Assembly: GCA_934454745.1 (NCBI GenBank)
Contig: CAKSGP010000036.1
Coordinates: 1 to 8,805 of the forward strand
Reading direction: 5' to 3'
Length of the DNA: 8,805 nucleotides
Source of the DNA: an uncultured Clostridia bacterium
GTDB taxonomy: Bacteria > Bacillota > Clostridia > UBA1381
Positions 6,705-8,805 of the stretch are shown here, in pieces. Below the pieces are notes generated by a model that was given only the letters and a program-made list of their open reading frames with translations, had not been told where the DNA came from and made no database searches. Within the stretch, counting starts at the first letter, position 1. Every line of letters begins with the position of its first letter. A program made the translations under genes and the position numbers.

Positions 6705-8204
6705 TTATTCTGCACTCTTTTTAACCGCTTCTGCATTCTCTGCCTGTATATCAGAATATACAGAAAGCATAGGTTCTATATCCTTGTGACGCATATAGCG
6801 GTCAACATAGTTCTTTGTGCATTTGAATATTATCGGCGATAGTACAAGCACACCTATAAGGTTAGGAAGCATCATAAGTCCGTTAAAGGTATCAGAAAGA
6901 TCCCATGCAAGGTTTTCGCCCATAACTGCACCACCAAGGACTGCCGCAACAAAGATAATTCTGTAAATAAATATAGTGTTTGTACCAAACAAATACTCAA
7001 ACGCTTTTGTTCCGTAATGGCTCCAACCAAGGACAGTTGAGAATGCAAACAGCAAAAGTGCAATTGCGACAAAGGCTGTACCTACCTGACCGAAGGTTGC
7101 CCCAAAGGCTTGACCTACAAGTGAACCGCTATTTGTAACCGAATCAACAACCTTACCTGTTTCCAAATCAATAAAACCTGAAGATAGCACTGAAATAGCA
7201 GTAAGTGTGCATACAATTATTGTATCTGCAAATACCTCAAATATTCCCCACATTCCCTGTCTTACAGGCTCCTTAACGTTGGAGTTTGAGTGAACCATAA
7301 CAGATGAGCCAAGACCTGCTTCGTTGGAGAATACGCCTCGTTTCATACCCATCTGCACTGCAAGCTTAACGCCTGAACCGACAATACCGCCGCCTACGGC
7401 TTTAAGACCGAATGCTCCCTTGAATATAGATGCAAATACATCACCAAGCGATGATATATGCATAACGCATATAATAACTGTTCCTACAATGTACAAAATA
7501 ACCATTGTCGGAACAATTTTTTCTGTAACTGCCGCAATTCTCTTAAGACCGCCAATGACAACAAGACCCACAAGAATAAGAACTACGATACCTGTCACAA
7601 ATTTCGGAATGCTAAATGCCTCTAACATATTTGTGGCAATGGTGTTAACCTGTGTCATATTACCGATGCCAAAAGATGCAAGCAAGCAGAAACAGCTAAA
7701 TAATACGGCAAGTATAGCACCGATATGCTTACAGCCTTTTTTCGCACCAAGACCATTCTTCAGGTAGTACATTGCTCCGCCTGACCACTCGCCTTTGTCA
7801 TTTTTAATTCTGTATAGGATACCAAGAACATTTTCAGCATAGTTTGTCATCATGCCAAAAAATGCAACAATCCACATCCAGAACACTGCTCCTGGACCGC
7901 CAGCTACGATGGCTGACGCAACTCCGGCAATATTACCCGTTCCTACGGTAGCCGCCAATGCCGTACAAAGACTCTGGAACTGTGATATTGATTTGTCTTT
8001 TGTGTGTTTTGTAATGTGCCTATCGCTGAATATTGCGCCAATAGTGTTTTTAAACCAATGCCCAATATGGGAAATTTGGAAAAACTTTGTGAGAATTGTC
8101 ATCAGCACGCCCACAAACGCTAAAAGAATAAGTGCAGGCCATCCCCATACAAACCCGTTTACTGCGTTATTGACTTTTTCAACAACATTTAAAAACCATT
8201 CCAT
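6705..8204 (-). CDS. alsT: Sodium:alanine/glycine symporter, AGCS family (AlsT/AgcS type)
   Basis: A 499-aa membrane transporter of normal family length. After an N-terminal helix it shows the AGCS signature blocks: TALAATVGTGNIAGVA (81-96), GPGAVFWMW (103-111), a GEWSGGAMYYL segment (138-148), GVFSNEAGLGSS (290-301), and VLGWSHYGTKAFEYL near 391-405, ending in a charged cytoplasmic tail. The family couples Na+ influx to uptake of alanine or glycine across the cell membrane. A glycine riboswitch in its leader makes glycine the likely physiological ligand. An AAAGGAG site (8212-8218) lies 7 nt before the ATG. The gene is monocistronic, bounded by a leader terminator and a strong 3' terminator. 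If the riboswitch senses imported product, repression by glycine would be logical, but the sequence does not settle the direction. The gene symbol follows family usage. Confidence 0.95.
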   Translation of the reverse strand: MEWFLNVVEKVNNAVNGFVWGWPALILLAFVGVLMTILTKFFQISHIGHWFKNTIGAIFSDRHITKHTKDKSISQFQSLCTALAATVGTGNIAGVASAIVAGGPGAVFWMWIVAFFGMMTNYAENVLGILYRIKNDKGEWSGGAMYYLKNGLGAKKGCKHIGAILAVLFSCFCLLASFGIGNMTQVNTIATNMLEAFSIPKFVTGIVVLILVGLVVIGGLKRIAAVTEKIVPTMVILYIVGTVIICVMHISSLGDVFASIFKGAFGLKAVGGGIVGSGVKLAVQMGMKRGVFSNEAGLGSSVMVHSNSNVKEPVRQGMWGIFEVFADTIIVCTLTAISVLSSGFIDLETGKVVDSVTNSGSLVGQAFGATFGQVGTAFVAIALLLFAFSTVLGWSHYGTKAFEYLFGTNTIFIYRIIFVAAVLGGAVMGENLAWDLSDTFNGLMMLPNLIGVLVLSPIIFKCTKNYVDRYMRHKDIEPMLSVYSDIQAENAEAVKKSAE

Positions 8205-8230
8205 ATATATACTCCTTTGATATTATTAAC

Positions 8231-8271
8231 AAAATAAAAAGAGCCGAAATGCAGTGCTTTGCAAATCGCTC
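8231..8271 (-). terminator. Leader terminator between the glycine riboswitch and the symporter gene
   Basis: On the minus strand GAGC...GCTC (8241-8271) forms an interrupted hairpin with inner pairs GA/TC and TGCA/TGCA around AAGCAC, followed by TTTTTATTTT (8231-8240). It lies 27 nt before the start codon and after the aptamer, the usual place for the expression platform of a transcription-attenuating riboswitch. I could not identify a convincing antiterminator. A 5-bp match between TTTGC (8300-8304) and GCAAA inside the hairpin is the only candidate and is weak. Confidence 0.75.
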
Positions 8272-8305
8272 CGAAAAAACCAAATTAGGAAGATAAACAG
8301 CAAAC

Positions 8306-8323
8306 GTTATATATCGTTATAAC
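8306..8323 (-). other. Hairpin just 3' of the glycine aptamer (possible ghost-aptamer element)
   Basis: GTTATA and TATAAC form a 6-bp stem around a 6-nt loop, a few bases after the aptamer. Single glycine aptamers are known to rely on a simple ghost hairpin next to them in place of the second aptamer. The position fits a 3' ghost (type 1), but the stem is all A/U except one pair. Confidence 0.4.
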
Positions 8324-8326
8324 AAG

Positions 8327-8410
8327 TATCTCCGTCCTTTTGCCTGAGAGATCAGCTGTACAAACAGCCTTACACCTTCGGCACCTTATTAAATAATAAG
8401 ATTTCTCCGG
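8327..8410 (-). ncRNA. Glycine riboswitch, single aptamer
   Basis: Read on the minus strand, the conserved glycine aptamer core is plain: P1 5' strand GGAGAAATC, a TTATT/AATAA hairpin, GGTGCCGAAGGTGTAAGG, a CTGT/ACAG hairpin, then P1 3' strand GATCTCTC followed by AGGCAAAAGGACGGAG. P1 pairs 8400-8407 with 8346-8353 with one mismatch. Only one core is present; there is no second CCGAAGG element on either side, so this is a singlet instead of the common tandem. It lies about 120 nt upstream of an AGCS symporter start, one of the standard targets of this class, with a terminator between. Binding glycine should alter that terminator. An OFF response would fit an uptake gene, but the direction is not shown here. 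Confidence 0.93.
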
Positions 8411-8486
8411 AACAACCTATCGCTACGAAACTAATACAGGTAACTGTACTACGGCAATCTACGCCTTTGCTTCTTACCATATTCCG
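8408..8486 (-). other. Possible structured 5' leader domain upstream of the glycine aptamer
   Basis: In the symporter leader, CGGAA (8482-8486) can pair with TTCCG (8408-8412), enclosing two small hairpins: GGC/GCC around 7 nt (8453-8465) and TACAG/CTGTA with loop TTAC (8435-8448). The closing stem would stack against aptamer P1. No known RNA motif is recognised, and it does not contain a glycine-aptamer core. The helices are short, so it may be chance. Confidence 0.3.
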
Positions 8487-8519
8487 TATACTCAATATTA
8501 TATTGTCGAATTTAATGGA

Positions 8520-8548
8520 ATTATATCATATTATAGCACATATTTCAA
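8520..8548 (-). promoter_or_regulatory. alsT: Promoter of the riboswitch-controlled symporter gene
   Basis: On the minus strand TTGAAA (8543-8548) and TATAAT (8520-8525) are 17 nt apart, with TGA before the -10 (extended -10). The start near 8513 gives a leader of roughly 310 nt that includes the whole aptamer and terminator. Other TATAAT-like words nearby lack a matching -35. Confidence 0.78.
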
Positions 8549-8632
8549 GTTTTTTTTGGAAATTTTCTACCATAAGGTTGAATATTGTTAAATATGTGAC
8601 GAAATCGCTAAATATATCTGAAAACAATGCTC

Positions 8633-8716
8633 TTAACTTGTTCTCGTGTTATTGTTCTCAATTTCATCCGATAGGCGAATTGCTTCTTCTTTGAATTCCT
8701 TACTGCACTTTGACAT
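8633..8716 (-). pseudogene. Remnant resembling the 5' end of an IS3-family transposase OrfA
   Basis: A 27-codon frame starts with an ATG 7 nt after GAGGG (8724-8728). Its first 19 residues (MSKCSKEFKEEAIRLSDEI) closely resemble the opening helix of IS3-family OrfA proteins, which bind DNA through an HTH domain. The similarity then stops: Glu-Asn-Asn-Asn-Thr-Arg-Thr-Ser and a TAA, with no HTH continuation in any frame down to the symporter promoter. A full OrfA is near 90-100 residues, so this is a truncated remnant. TGATATAAT (8744-8752, minus) could be its -10. I identified it from memory of the family; the terminal inverted repeats cannot be defined. Confidence 0.5.
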
Positions 8717-8805
8717 TTTCTTTCCCTCGTTCTGGTTTATTTTATTATATCAGTTTTTTGGGTGTTTGCCGCCTCTATTTATATTATACTACTCCAAAAA
8801 TCAAA
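8717..8805 (-). other. Non-coding upstream part of the IS3-like remnant
   Basis: This AT-rich end of the window holds two TATAAT words on the minus strand (8744-8749, with an extended TGA, and 8783-8788) and the GAGGG site of the transposase remnant. For the second word, a properly spaced -35 would lie just outside the window. No gene or clear terminal inverted repeat is seen. Confidence 0.35.

Noticed and set aside
6592..6789. A 65-codon plus-strand frame between the yeiH-like and symporter genes
   Set aside because: It runs through a minus-strand promoter, a terminator hairpin and the 3' end of the symporter gene; no ribosome binding site precedes it.
7324..8220. Plus-strand open frames of 147 and 122 codons opposite the symporter gene
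   Set aside because: Antisense shadows of the AGCS gene with low-complexity Thr/Pro/Ile composition and no translation signals.
8411..8513. A first glycine aptamer upstream of the recognised one
   Set aside because: No CCGAAGG core or CTCTCAGG element is present in this stretch; only unrelated short hairpins can be drawn.
8467..8694. A 75-codon plus-strand frame across the symporter promoter region
   Set aside because: It lies over the minus-strand promoter, leader and transposase remnant, has AT-driven Ile/Leu/Asn/Ser content, and lacks a ribosome binding site.

Overview
The window reads as chromosome from a moderately AT-rich Gram-positive anaerobe, most likely a gut member of the Clostridia (Oscillospiraceae, Lachnospiraceae or Eubacterium type). 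The grounds are strong AGGAGG-type ribosome binding sites, TTGaaa/TATAAT promoters, a heterodimeric ABC exporter, a glycine riboswitch ahead of an AGCS symporter, and a Clostridia-like IS3 transposase fragment. No rRNA, tRNA or CRISPR array is visible. The genus cannot be named from this sequence.

Layout. (1) Positions 1-2387, plus strand: the end of one ABC half-exporter and a complete second one, one base apart. Their complementary motif defects indicate an obligate heterodimer with one degenerate ATP site. (2) Positions 2388-2548: a non-coding gap with a 42-nt imperfect hairpin, short direct repeats and a probable promoter whose spacer holds a perfect 13-nt palindrome. (3) Positions 2549-5486, plus strand: a two-gene unit made of a 711-aa cytoplasmic protein resembling GTPase-associated protein 1 (GAP1-N2 type N-terminus) and a 252-aa single-pass membrane protein with a signal peptide and an acidic cytoplasmic tail. 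It ends in a perfect 18-bp bidirectional terminator. (4) Positions 5529-6633, minus strand: a YeiH/YadS-family putative exporter gene with its own near-consensus promoter. (5) Positions 6656-8550, minus strand: an AGCS sodium:amino-acid symporter gene with a long leader containing a single-aptamer glycine riboswitch and a leader terminator, driven by an extended -10 promoter. (6) Positions 8633-8805, minus strand: a 27-codon remnant resembling the start of an IS3-family OrfA.

How the parts work together. The exporter genes are probably unrelated to the rest. The riboswitch and symporter form a self-contained glycine-sensing transport unit. The GAP1-like gene and its membrane partner are the least understood part. 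GAP1 proteins are known from predicted GTPase-centred conflict or signalling systems, yet no GTPase gene lies in this window, so this may be a reduced or split version. That reading rests on motif recall and needs a profile search.
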